This document shows, piece by piece, positions 1 to 8,114 of a stretch of 64,000 bases of DNA. The stretch covers positions 1 to 64,000 of the forward strand of contig JABDKX010000162.1 of assembly GCA_013001975.1 (NCBI GenBank), read 5' to 3'. The DNA is from Saprospiraceae bacterium. GTDB lineage: Bacteria; Bacteroidota; Bacteroidia; Chitinophagales; Saprospiraceae. The position numbers were made by a program, and so were the translations under genes. The first letter of the stretch is position 1. Each line of letters opens with the position of its first letter. Under the pieces are notes generated by a model. It saw only the letters and a list, made by a program, of their open reading frames with translations, was not told the DNA's origin and made no database searches.

Positions 1-167
1 AGTGCTTCGTATTTTTGAACCAATTCTTGGACACGATTTTCTCCAAAGATCAATTGACCTTGATTATATAAGTTTAAGATATCTGAAGTGGGTTTGGTTT
101 TAGATACCGCAACCAATTTTACATCTTTTTCAGAAAGCTCAGATTTTAATTGACTAAAGTTACTCAA
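1..167 (-). CDS. YggS/PLPBP-family PLP-binding protein (N-terminal part, cut by window edge)
   Basis: This stretch is not in the ORF track. Reading the minus strand from a TTG codon gives about 55 residues that match the start of the YggS/PROSC family of PLP-homeostasis proteins: a VAVSKTKP segment, whose first lysine is the expected PLP Schiff-base residue, followed by FGENRVQEL. The rest of the gene lies outside the window. A stop codon lies seven codons upstream and no ATG or GTG falls between, so TTG is the best start, though ATA codons are also there. The gene begins about 20 bases after the kinase stop codon on the same strand, so the two are probably co-transcribed. Confidence 0.8.
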   Translation of the reverse strand, partial: MSNFSQLKSELSEKDVKLVAVSKTKPTSDILNLYNQGQLIFGENRVQELVQKYEA

Positions 168-188
168 AGGTATTTTTAATATTTAACC

Positions 189-836
189 CTAAAACAGACC
201 AAAAAGTTTTGCATCTATTTGTTCAATGATGTTTCCAAAATCTTCTTTACTCTGTTTAAAATCAGTATTGTCAGCATCGATGATTAAAAGATTTCCTTCA
301 GAATAATTATCTATCCAATTGTTATATTTTTCATTCAATCTTTTCAAGTAGTCCAAACTTATAGATCCTTCATAATCTCTTCCTCTTTTTTGAATATGTT
401 CGACTAATTTAGGAATGCTGGCTTTGAGGTAGATCAATAAATCTGGTGGTTCAACTTGTGAAGTCATAACATCAAACAAGGTAGAATAATTATCAAAATC
501 ACGTTTTGACATTAATCCCATTTCATGAAGGTTTGGCGCAAATATATTTGCATCTTCATAGATCGTACGATCTTGAATCACAACTTTATCTCCGTTGCGA
601 ATATCTAATAATTGTTGGAAACGCGAATTTAAAAAATAGACCTGAAGATTGAATGACCAACGTTGCATATCTTCATAAAAATCACTTAGGTAAGGATTGG
701 TATTTGCATCTTCATATTCGACCTCCCATTTATAATGCTTGCCCAGCATCTCTGATAGTGTGGTTTTCCCTGCTCCAATATTTCCGGAGACAGCAATATG
801 CTTTAACTTCCTCGATGTTGCTCCAAGTTCTGCCAT
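189..836 (-). CDS. Deoxynucleoside kinase (deoxyadenosine/deoxyguanosine kinase family)
   Basis: A cytosolic enzyme that phosphorylates deoxynucleosides for the nucleotide salvage pathway. The P-loop GNIGAGKTT lies at residues 18-26. A QDRTIYED segment corresponds to the family DRS/DRT catalytic motif, and an arginine-rich RGRDYEGSI segment corresponds to the lid region that contacts ATP phosphates. At 215 residues it has the usual length for the bacterial dNK family. Which base it prefers cannot be read from sequence. It precedes the yggS-like gene on the same strand and is divergent from gatC, with 190 bases between them. The start gives a short leader before the first beta strand, which is acceptable for the family. 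Confidence 0.9.
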   Translation of the reverse strand: MAELGATSRKLKHIAVSGNIGAGKTTLSEMLGKHYKWEVEYEDANTNPYLSDFYEDMQRWSFNLQVYFLNSRFQQLLDIRNGDKVVIQDRTIYEDANIFAPNLHEMGLMSKRDFDNYSTLFDVMTSQVEPPDLLIYLKASIPKLVEHIQKRGRDYEGSISLDYLKRLNEKYNNWIDNYSEGNLLIIDADNTDFKQSKEDFGNIIEQIDAKLFGLF

Positions 837-1026
837 ATGTAATTTCCTCTAAGTTGGTTTCGTTGCCGAAATTAGTCATTTAGACGGAGATAGATATCTG
901 AACATCTAAATAATTATTGAGATTTTTTAAAAATTCTTAATCTTAATCAAATACAAAAGATAAATTTGAACATTAAACTGTATTCTACTATTATTTTTAA
1001 TAAAAAAACATAAAAGTTGCGAATTC

Positions 1027-1317
1027 ATGAATATTGATGATGAATTAATTTTAAGGTTAGAGAATCTGTCGATGCTAAATCTGACAGAAGAGGAAAGACA
1101 ACAAATTAAAGTTGATTTATCTAAGATGATAGATATGGTCAGTACCTTATCTAAAATCGATACAGAAAATGTCACTCCTCTAAAACATGTTAATAATCAT
1201 GAACAAGTTTTGAGGGAAGATATCGTCGATAATATGTTACCAAATGAAAAAGTATTTTTGAATTCAGCAGATAATATTAATCGTTATTTTACAGTTCCTA
1301 AAGTAATAAAACAATAA
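1027..1317 (+). CDS. gatC: Asp-tRNA(Asn)/Glu-tRNA(Gln) amidotransferase subunit C
   Basis: GatC is the small wrapping subunit of the GatCAB amidotransferase, which converts mischarged Glu-tRNA(Gln) or Asp-tRNA(Asn) to the correct aminoacyl-tRNA. The 96-residue protein has the GatC layout: an N-terminal helix with the [17 protein letters not shown] pattern, a middle helix with [17 protein letters not shown], then the VTPLKHV turn and an LREDIV segment that packs on GatA. gatA and gatB are not adjacent, so the complex is encoded at dispersed loci, a common situation in Bacteroidota. The gene is followed after two bases by an ABC ATPase gene, suggesting one transcript. A TAAATTTG box lies at 961-968 but has no good upstream partner. 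Confidence 0.92.
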   Translation: MNIDDELILRLENLSMLNLTEEERQQIKVDLSKMIDMVSTLSKIDTENVTPLKHVNNHEQVLREDIVDNMLPNEKVFLNSADNINRYFTVPKVIKQ

Positions 1318-1319
1318 GA

Positions 1320-2054
1320 ATGAACAACAAAGTTATTTCTATCCATGACATGAAAAAAATATATATCATGGGTGTTGAAAAAGTCTTCGCCCTGAACGGT
1401 GTCAGCATTGATATAAATACAAATGAGTATGTAGCGCTAATGGGTCCATCAGGGTCAGGAAAATCCACATTGATGAATTTACTTGGGTTATTAGATACGC
1501 CAACATCAGGAACATATTTATTTAATGACAACTTGGTTAGTAGTATGTCTGATTCTGAACTGGCAAATCTCAGAAATAAAGAAATTGGTTTTGTTTTTCA
1601 AACTTTCAATTTACTGCCAAGATTAACAGCGTTAGAGAATGTAGCTTTACCCTTGGTATATTCAGGAATTGGTAAAAAGAGACGATTAGAAAAAGCATTC
1701 GAAGTATTAGATAGCGTTGGACTTGGAGATCGTGTTGACCATAAACCAAATGAATTATCAGGAGGTCAAAGACAACGCGTTGCCATAGCCCGTGCGCTTG
1801 TAAATGATCCAAGTATAATTTTAGCCGATGAGCCTACAGGAAATTTAGATACCAAAACTTCGATTGAAATTATGGCCATCTTTGAAGAAATTCAAAAAAA
1901 AGGAAATACTGTTATTCTTGTCACACATGAACCAGATATAGCAGAACATGCACACCGCATTATCAGACTCAGAGATGGCTTATTAGAGTCAGATGAAAAA
2001 AATGAAAATATTATAATGGCCAGCGATCCTGAACACCACTATAATCAGAATTAA
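1320..2054 (+). CDS. ABC transporter ATP-binding protein (MacB/LolD type)
   Basis: Cytoplasmic ATPase subunit of a MacB/LolD-type ABC system, which usually works with a FtsX-fold permease in lipoprotein release or efflux. All motifs are visible: Walker [10 protein letters not shown] (residues 42-50), Q-loop [18 protein letters not shown], signature [15 protein letters not shown], Walker [12 protein letters not shown] and switch histidine in VTHEP. The ATPase is 244 residues, with a short polar C-terminal tail beyond the core. No permease gene is adjacent, so its partner must be encoded elsewhere. It sits two bases after gatC and seven bases before the adenosyltransferase gene, so the three are probably one operon of unrelated functions. 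Confidence 0.88.
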   Translation: MNNKVISIHDMKKIYIMGVEKVFALNGVSIDINTNEYVALMGPSGSGKSTLMNLLGLLDTPTSGTYLFNDNLVSSMSDSELANLRNKEIGFVFQTFNLLPRLTALENVALPLVYSGIGKKRRLEKAFEVLDSVGLGDRVDHKPNELSGGQRQRVAIARALVNDPSIILADEPTGNLDTKTSIEIMAIFEEIQKKGNTVILVTHEPDIAEHAHRIIRLRDGLLESDEKNENIIMASDPEHHYNQN

Positions 2055-2061
2055 TGCTTAT

Positions 2062-2604
2062 ATGAAGGTTTATACTAAAACAGGAGACAAAGGAATGACA
2101 GCGCTTTTTGGCGGAAAAAGAGTAGCTAAGGACAATCTTCAAATTGAAGCTTATGGGACAGTTGATGAATTAAATGCCTTTCTAGGGTCACTTATCAGTT
2201 ATATTGATGAAGTTGAAATCTTAAAAGAATTAAAACCAATTCAATCAACCTTATTTGATATAGGGGCTCACTTAGCTTCCGACGGAAAAGCGACTGACTA
2301 TCTTCCAGAAATAAAAGAGGATTTAATTCAAAAACTTGAAGCAAGCATGGATAATATGACCAAATCTTTACCTGAACTAAAAAACTTCATTATGCCAGGT
2401 GGAAATCAAAGAATCTCTGCAGCACATATATGTAGGACAGTCTGTAGGAGAACAGAGAGAAGAGTCGTTGCTTTGCAGCAAGAATTGCCAATTCCACAAA
2501 TAATTATAGTCTATCTCAACCGCCTATCAGATTACTTTTTCGTGCTTTCAAGGTATTTATGTGTCCTAGATAATATCGATGAGGTTAAATGGAATCCAAA
2601 ATAA
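2062..2604 (+). CDS. Cob(I)alamin adenosyltransferase, PduO type
   Basis: Transfers the adenosyl group of ATP to cob(I)alamin to make coenzyme B12. The 180-residue protein begins with the diagnostic MKVYTKTGDKGMTALFGG ATP-binding segment. It then has AYGTVDELNAFLG, the C-terminal helix with ICRTVCRRTERRVV, and YLNRLSDYFFVLSRY, all typical of PduO-type trimeric enzymes. No cobalamin synthesis, transport or mutase gene is in the window, so the consumer (for example methylmalonyl-CoA mutase) must be elsewhere. The gene is tightly spaced after the ABC ATPase. A possible internal -7 box, TATTTTTG, lies at 2608-2615 just past its stop and could drive the next gene. Confidence 0.93.
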   Translation: MKVYTKTGDKGMTALFGGKRVAKDNLQIEAYGTVDELNAFLGSLISYIDEVEILKELKPIQSTLFDIGAHLASDGKATDYLPEIKEDLIQKLEASMDNMTKSLPELKNFIMPGGNQRISAAHICRTVCRRTERRVVALQQELPIPQIIIVYLNRLSDYFFVLSRYLCVLDNIDEVKWNPK

Positions 2605-2632
2605 AGTTATTTTTGGCTTGTTAATCTAACTT

Positions 2633-4264
2633 ATGGAAGCCAACAGCAATAATTACAAGTTGAATATCAAGGATTTACCAAAATTTTTGGTGGTTATAAC
2701 GGCTGTAACTATAATTTGTCTCTTATTTCCAAGACACGACAACACCATTAAGTTTGATTATGCCATGGGAACTAATTGGCAATATGATGATTTATATGCA
2801 GATCAAGACTTTTCTGCAATTATCAAAAACCCAGTAAGTTTCGGAAGCGATTCGTTGATAGATTCTAACGTCAGATACACCAGCGGCCATCTGATTTTAT
2901 ATAAAGGTCAATACATAAGTGATTCTATAAAACAGACATTAGATCAGTATTTAGAATTAAAGAGAAATAAAAGCTTCCTAAGTTTTTCAAACAGTATCTT
3001 TTATTTCATAGGTTATTTTATTCTAACCGCTTTGATATTAGGTGCGCTTATATTTTACGCACTGAAGTTTTTTGAAAAAGATTTCAATAGTGTAAAAGGC
3101 ATTAGTTTCTTAGTTTTCTGGCCTGTCATATTTAGTATCATAGCTTATTTTATTTCTCATTCAAGTAACTTGAGTCCTTACTTAATTCCTTTTTGTATCA
3201 CTCCAATTGTTATTCTTAATTTTTACCATGGAAAATTGGCTTTAATCATTCATATCGTTGTTGTAATGATCGTCAGTTTTATAAGCAGCCTAGGTTATGA
3301 ATTTACTGTACTTCAAATTTTAGCAGGTATTGTTACAGTTCTTATTGTAAATGAGACCAGGTATTGGAATAAGTTTTTCATTTCAATAGCTGTAATATTA
3401 GGAACATACTTACTTGGCCATTTGGGACTTGCTTTAATAAATTCAGGTTCATTAATATCTGATGAATACTCTATTTTTGGGTGGCTAACTATTAATGCAT
3501 TGTTATTATTACTGGCTTATCCTTTTATACCATTAGTAGAAAAAATATTTGGCTTCACTTCTAATATTTCTTTAGCAGAATTAGCAGATATGAACAAACC
3601 GTTATTAAAACAACTTTCAATAAAAGCACCCGGAACCTTACAACACTCTATGCAGGTTGCCAACTTAAGTGAATCAGCTGCGGAAAGTATTGGAGCAAAC
3701 AGTTTGCTTGTAAAAACGGCTGCATTGTATCACGACATTGGCAAAATGACAAATGCGCAATATTTTATTGAAAATGCTGGGGGTGCAAATTTACATGAAA
3801 ACATCAGTAACTTCGAAAGTGCTAAAATAATCATTGATCATGTAAATGATGGTGTAACAATGGCTAAAAAGGCTAAATTACCACAAGTAATAATTGACTT
3901 TATTACGACGCATCATGGAACGACTAGGGTAGAGTATTTTTATAGAAATCAAAAATCGATGGAACCTGGTAGAGAATTTGATGAATCTCTTTTTGTTTAT
4001 CCTGGACCAAAACCTAAAAGTAAAGAACAAACTATTCTGATGTTAGCTGATTCAATTGAAGCTGCATGTAAAAGTTTGAAAAGTCCTACTGGCTTTGATT
4101 TAGATGAAAGAATTGATTCTATAGTAAAACAAAAATTGGCTAAAAACCAATTCACTGATTCAGAACTCACATTTAATGAATTAGAAAAATGTGTAAATGT
4201 TTTCAAGTCGATGCTGAGAAGTATTCATCATGTGAGAATTGAATATCCTACAGAAGAAGAATAA
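2633..4264 (+). CDS. 7TM-HD family (PgpH-like) membrane phosphohydrolase with a reduced extracytoplasmic domain
   Basis: Integral membrane protein of 543 residues. Residues 15-30 form the first membrane segment. A short extracytoplasmic region of about 90 residues follows, then a block of hydrophobic helices (about 120-305), then a cytosolic HD domain. The HD ligands are visible as HSMQVANLS and YHDIGK, with later IIDHV and THHGT histidines. In the 7TM-HD (PgpH/YqfF) family this domain hydrolyses cyclic di-AMP. That activity is inferred, not shown here. Family members usually carry a much longer 7TMR-HDED sensor between the first helix and the membrane block; here it is mostly missing. It is convergent with the DUF6580 gene with two bases between stops. 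Confidence 0.88.
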   Translation: MEANSNNYKLNIKDLPKFLVVITAVTIICLLFPRHDNTIKFDYAMGTNWQYDDLYADQDFSAIIKNPVSFGSDSLIDSNVRYTSGHLILYKGQYISDSIKQTLDQYLELKRNKSFLSFSNSIFYFIGYFILTALILGALIFYALKFFEKDFNSVKGISFLVFWPVIFSIIAYFISHSSNLSPYLIPFCITPIVILNFYHGKLALIIHIVVVMIVSFISSLGYEFTVLQILAGIVTVLIVNETRYWNKFFISIAVILGTYLLGHLGLALINSGSLISDEYSIFGWLTINALLLLLAYPFIPLVEKIFGFTSNISLAELADMNKPLLKQLSIKAPGTLQHSMQVANLSESAAESIGANSLLVKTAALYHDIGKMTNAQYFIENAGGANLHENISNFESAKIIIDHVNDGVTMAKKAKLPQVIIDFITTHHGTTRVEYFYRNQKSMEPGREFDESLFVYPGPKPKSKEQTILMLADSIEAACKSLKSPTGFDLDERIDSIVKQKLAKNQFTDSELTFNELEKCVNVFKSMLRSIHHVRIEYPTEEE

Positions 4265-4266
4265 CG

Positions 4267-4821
4267 TTAAGCTTCTACACTTTCCGGAACATTCCTAAAG
4301 ACACCTTCTATAGATACTACAAATATTGATGTAAATAAAAAGTTACTCAATAATGTTTTACTAAAAAATGGAACGCCAGCTCCTAAACAAGTGAGTAAGC
4401 CTCCAAAATTTTTCGGGTACAAACCAGAACCTAGCCAAGCTCCGAAATTTGTTATTAAGAAAAACATGACAGAAGCAAATAGTCCTCCACCGATAATTTT
4501 GGCCGTCATTGATTTTTTAGAAAGATAAAATCCCAATAAGACAGTCAACCCCATTGCTAAATAAGTATAAGTCATGAAATCAGCCCAAACAATAAACCCA
4601 GTTTCATCAAAAAATACCTTATTAATCGTATTATTCAGAACCAAATCACTGATAAATAAGGAAACTAATGGAATAGCAAATGCCAAATATTTTGAACCAA
4701 TATACAAACCACCAACTAAAGCCATAGCACCGATGGGTGTAAAGTTATGCGGATGAGGGATCAATCTAAAAATAGCACCTAAACAAATGAGGATTCCTGC
4801 TAAAGCTACTCTCTTATTCAT
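4267..4821 (-). CDS. DUF6580-family integral membrane protein (putative transport protein)
   Basis: A 184-residue protein with about five predicted membrane segments. It has the family pattern of an early FRLIPHPHNFTPIGAMALVGG loop between the first two helices and a SLFISDLVLNN segment. The overall shape recalls the membrane component of small ECF-type uptake systems, and it is usually labelled a DUF6580 putative transport protein. Substrate and partners are unknown. A glycine-rich GSGLYPKNFGGL loop lies before the last helix. The gene stands alone on the minus strand, convergent with the 7TM-HD gene and divergent from the CPBP protease gene. I recognise the family by memory of its N-terminal motif, so the name is moderately secure. 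Confidence 0.7.
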   Translation of the reverse strand: MNKRVALAGILICLGAIFRLIPHPHNFTPIGAMALVGGLYIGSKYLAFAIPLVSLFISDLVLNNTINKVFFDETGFIVWADFMTYTYLAMGLTVLLGFYLSKKSMTAKIIGGGLFASVMFFLITNFGAWLGSGLYPKNFGGLLTCLGAGVPFFSKTLLSNFLFTSIFVVSIEGVFRNVPESVEA

Positions 4822-5012
4822 ATTAACGTCTTATCTAACAAAGATGATAAAAATAATCTAATATTCAAGACACCAAAATAGCCTTAAAAGCATGAAAAAA
4901 CTGCTTCATCAGCGAATATGGTGGCTGGATACGATTAATAATTTTATAAATAAGCTATTAATACATAATTAAAGGGCGGAATTTTTAAATTTGGGCTTAA
5001 TATCAAACAAAT

Positions 5013-6182
5013 ATGTTTTTTAGAAAAGCGTTCAATGGCTATAATCATTGGTGGAGATACATTTTGGTGTTAGTAGCTGTTTTTTTTGGTTATGGTGTAG
5101 GTCAAATCCCTTTGACATTAGCTATTAATAGGTCTTTTCATGCTGATGATAGCCTGACTAATAAAGCTTTAGAAAGTTTTACAGAAAATCCGAACTTTGA
5201 ATTATTTGGTATCAACAGCAACATGGGGTTTGCTTTACTTCTCATGTTGTTTGTAGGCGCATTTACAGCCTTTTTCTTCATTTTTAAGCCAATACACCAA
5301 AGAGAGTTTAAAACACTTATTACGCCTTCTTCAAGGATAAAATGGGATAAGATTCTTTTTGGGTTCTTCCTTTGGCTTGGTTTAGCCATGTTAATGGAAC
5401 TGATCGCCTATTTTTTGTATCAAGGTCAATATACAATTCAATTCAAACTAAATACTTTTATCCCTTTGTTACTGCTTTCTATTTTGTTGTTACCTGTGCA
5501 AACAAGTTTGGAAGAATTGGTATTCAGAGGATATCTGCTTCAAGGTGTAGGAACTAAAAAATTAAAAGAACTATTAGCACTTATAATTGCAATTTTAGCA
5601 ACTATTGGACTTACACCAATATTAAAAGACGCTTTTACTTCAGTAATCAATGATCCTGAAAGCTTCTCCATAACTGGAATGCTTGCGTTGGTCTGTGCTA
5701 TCATCCTAATCTTCTTAATTTACAATTTAGTCACATTATTAATCAGAAAAACACCGCTTAATGATAATGCATTTTTAAATTCTAACTTTAAAGTTGTGCC
5801 TTTAATCATTACTTCAATCCTATTTGGGATGATGCATATGTCAAACCCAGAGATTGCTGAATTCGGAACAGGTATCATGCAAGTGTATTATATCTCTGCC
5901 GGACTAGCGCTAGGTATAATGACAATTATGGATGATGGACTCGAACTTGCATTAGGTGTACATGCTGCAACTAATTTTGTAGGCGCTGTTTTCGTTGGTT
6001 ACGACGGAGCCGCAATTCAGACTGATTCAATTTTAAAAACTTCTGATTTGAATCCAAGTCTTATGGCCTATGGGTTTATAGCCATTTCTATAATTTTCCT
6101 ACTCATTGTAAAACAAAAATACAAGTGGGAATCGTTTAATAAGTTGTTTGCAAAAATTGACCAATCCCAAAATGTAGTCTAA
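5013..6182 (+). CDS. CPBP-family intramembrane glutamic endopeptidase
   Basis: A multi-spanning membrane protein of 389 residues in the CPBP (CAAX protease / Abi) family. The catalytic motif EELVFRGYL matches the EExxxR signature. The later motifs are a histidine in GMMHMSNPE and a HAATNFVG segment, matching the family FxxxH and HxxxN elements. Bacterial members cleave within or near the membrane; the substrate here is unknown. The protein is longer than minimal CPBP proteins because of extra N-terminal helices and a hydrophilic loop between motifs 1 and 2. It is followed after 27 bases by a secreted M1 peptidase gene, so the two may be co-expressed. A TAAATTTG box at 4986-4993 could be its -7 element, but no clear -33 partner is seen. 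Confidence 0.88.
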   Translation: MFFRKAFNGYNHWWRYILVLVAVFFGYGVGQIPLTLAINRSFHADDSLTNKALESFTENPNFELFGINSNMGFALLLMLFVGAFTAFFFIFKPIHQREFKTLITPSSRIKWDKILFGFFLWLGLAMLMELIAYFLYQGQYTIQFKLNTFIPLLLLSILLLPVQTSLEELVFRGYLLQGVGTKKLKELLALIIAILATIGLTPILKDAFTSVINDPESFSITGMLALVCAIILIFLIYNLVTLLIRKTPLNDNAFLNSNFKVVPLIITSILFGMMHMSNPEIAEFGTGIMQVYYISAGLALGIMTIMDDGLELALGVHAATNFVGAVFVGYDGAAIQTDSILKTSDLNPSLMAYGFIAISIIFLLIVKQKYKWESFNKLFAKIDQSQNVV

Positions 6183-6209
6183 CTTTTTTTTGAATTTAAA
6201 TGCTATCTG

Positions 6210-8060
6210 ATGAAATTCATTTTTACATCTATATTTTTTATACTTTTTTTAACTACAAACCTTGATGGACAACGTTGGCAACAACGCGCTGAATATGATA
6301 TGGAGATTGATTTCGACGTCAACACCAATCAATTTGAAGGAAAACAAAAAATAAAGTATTTCAATAACTCTCCTGATACACTTTACAACGTCTTCTATCA
6401 TTTATACTTTAATGCTTTTCAGCCTGGAAGTATGATGGATGTGAGGTCTAGAACAATCCCTGATCCAGATAGGAGGGTAGCAGATCGAATTTTAAATCTG
6501 CAACCAGATGAAATTGGATATCATAAAATAAATTCTCTCAAACAAGACGGAGAAAACACAAAATTTGAAGTTGTAGGAACAATTCTAGAAGTTAAACTTC
6601 ACAAGCCAATTCTTCCTGGCAAGACTACCAAATTGGAAATGACTTTTGAATCACAAGTACCTTTACAAGTCAGAAGAAGTGGAAGGGATAACAGAGAAGG
6701 GATCAGACTTTCAATGTCTCAATGGTATCCAAAATTGTCAGAATACGATTACCAAGGATGGCATGCTAACCCATATATTGGAAGAGAATTCCACGGCGTT
6801 TGGGGTGACTTTAATGTTAAAATTAAAATTGATAGAACATATACTGTTGCAGCATCTGGAAAGGTGAAAAACCCATCAAAAATGGGACATGGTTATTCAG
6901 ATAAGGACACTAAAAAGAAAAAATTCTTAGGCAAGAAAAAATTAACCTGGGAATTTTTAGCAGAAGATGTTCATGATTTTGTTTGGGCAGCAGATCCCGA
7001 TTATACACATGCCATTAAAACAACTGACCAAGGCACTGAGTTACATTACTTCTATCAAGAAAATGAGCGTACAAAAGAAAATTGGGAACAGTTACACAGA
7101 GCTATGAATGCGGCTGAGAAATTTATGAACAGCAAGTATGGTGTTTATCCGTATCCTGTTTATTCTTTCATTCAAGGTGGAGATGGTGGCATGGAATATC
7201 CAATGGCAACACTTATAACCGGAGAAAGAAGTTACCCAAGTTTGGTTGGTGTAAGTATTCATGAATGGATGCACAGCTGGTACCAAATGGTCTTAGGAAC
7301 TAATGAAAGTTTGTACGCTTGGATGGATGAAGGATTCACCAGTTATGCTTCTGCAGAAGTTATGAATCATCTCAGAGAATTGGGAATTTTACCGGGTGAC
7401 GCTGTAGAAAATCCTCATGCAAATACATTATCTGGTTTTGCACGATTTTCTCAATCTGGATTAGAAGAACCTTTGTCAACGCATGCTGATCATTTTCAAA
7501 CCAATCAAGCATATGGTGTGGCAGCTTATACAAAAGGCAGTGTTTTCTTAAAACAGTTGAGCTACATTATTGGTGAAGATGCGTTTCAAAAAGGAATGCT
7601 GAGATATTTTGATGAATGGAAATTCAGACACCCTAATCCAAATGATTTTATCAGAGTCATGGAAAAAACTTCGGGATTAGAATTAGATTGGTACAGAGAA
7701 TATTGGGTTAATACAACGCATCAAATAGATTATGCTGTAGAATCTGTAAATGAAGGCGAAGGGGGTAAAAGTCAAATTGTTTTGAAGAAATTAGGTTATA
7801 TGCCAATGCCTGTTGATTTGGTTGTTGAACTTAATGATGGCAGAGAATTCTATTATACTATTCCTTTAAGAATAATGAGAGGTGAAAAATCTGATAAAAG
7901 TTTTGTTTCTAAAACATTAAAAGACTGGCCTTGGACTAACAGCACTTACATCATCGAAGATTTGCATGATGCTACTGATATAAAAATGATTAAAATTGAT
8001 CCACAACTTAGGACTGCTGATATCGATTCTAAAAATAATGTCTGGCCAAGACCAGAATAA
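6210..8060 (+). CDS. Secreted M1-family zinc metallopeptidase
   Basis: A 616-residue exported aminopeptidase-like enzyme. A signal peptide occupies about residues 1-20. The zinc site is HEWMH at 351-355 with the third ligand in WMDEGFTSYAS (glutamate 374). The exopeptidase motif reads GGMEYP at 326-331, a variant of the M1 GxMEN motif that is common in Bacteroidota members. The catalytic module is preceded by an N-terminal beta domain beginning AEYDMEIDFDVNTNQFEG, as in leukotriene A4 hydrolase-like proteins. The C-terminal part is a short beta domain with no T9SS sorting signal, so it should be periplasmic or released by another route. It ends in a strong bidirectional terminator shared with the convergent S8 protease gene. 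Confidence 0.9.
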   Translation: MKFIFTSIFFILFLTTNLDGQRWQQRAEYDMEIDFDVNTNQFEGKQKIKYFNNSPDTLYNVFYHLYFNAFQPGSMMDVRSRTIPDPDRRVADRILNLQPDEIGYHKINSLKQDGENTKFEVVGTILEVKLHKPILPGKTTKLEMTFESQVPLQVRRSGRDNREGIRLSMSQWYPKLSEYDYQGWHANPYIGREFHGVWGDFNVKIKIDRTYTVAASGKVKNPSKMGHGYSDKDTKKKKFLGKKKLTWEFLAEDVHDFVWAADPDYTHAIKTTDQGTELHYFYQENERTKENWEQLHRAMNAAEKFMNSKYGVYPYPVYSFIQGGDGGMEYPMATLITGERSYPSLVGVSIHEWMHSWYQMVLGTNESLYAWMDEGFTSYASAEVMNHLRELGILPGDAVENPHANTLSGFARFSQSGLEEPLSTHADHFQTNQAYGVAAYTKGSVFLKQLSYIIGEDAFQKGMLRYFDEWKFRHPNPNDFIRVMEKTSGLELDWYREYWVNTTHQIDYAVESVNEGEGGKSQIVLKKLGYMPMPVDLVVELNDGREFYYTIPLRIMRGEKSDKSFVSKTLKDWPWTNSTYIIEDLHDATDIKMIKIDPQLRTADIDSKNNVWPRPE

Positions 8061-8061
8061 A

Positions 8062-8097
8062 AAAAAGGGTTAACCAATAATTTGGTTAACCCTTTTT
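8062..8097. terminator. Bidirectional intrinsic terminator between M1 and S8 peptidase genes
   Basis: A perfect inverted repeat with 16-base arms (AAAAAGGGTTAACCAA and its complement) and a TAAT loop starts one base after the M1 stop codon. A-tracts and T-tracts flank the GC part on both sides, so it can end transcription from both convergent genes. Confidence 0.93.
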
Positions 8098-8114
8098 CAT
8101 TTATTTTAACTCGC

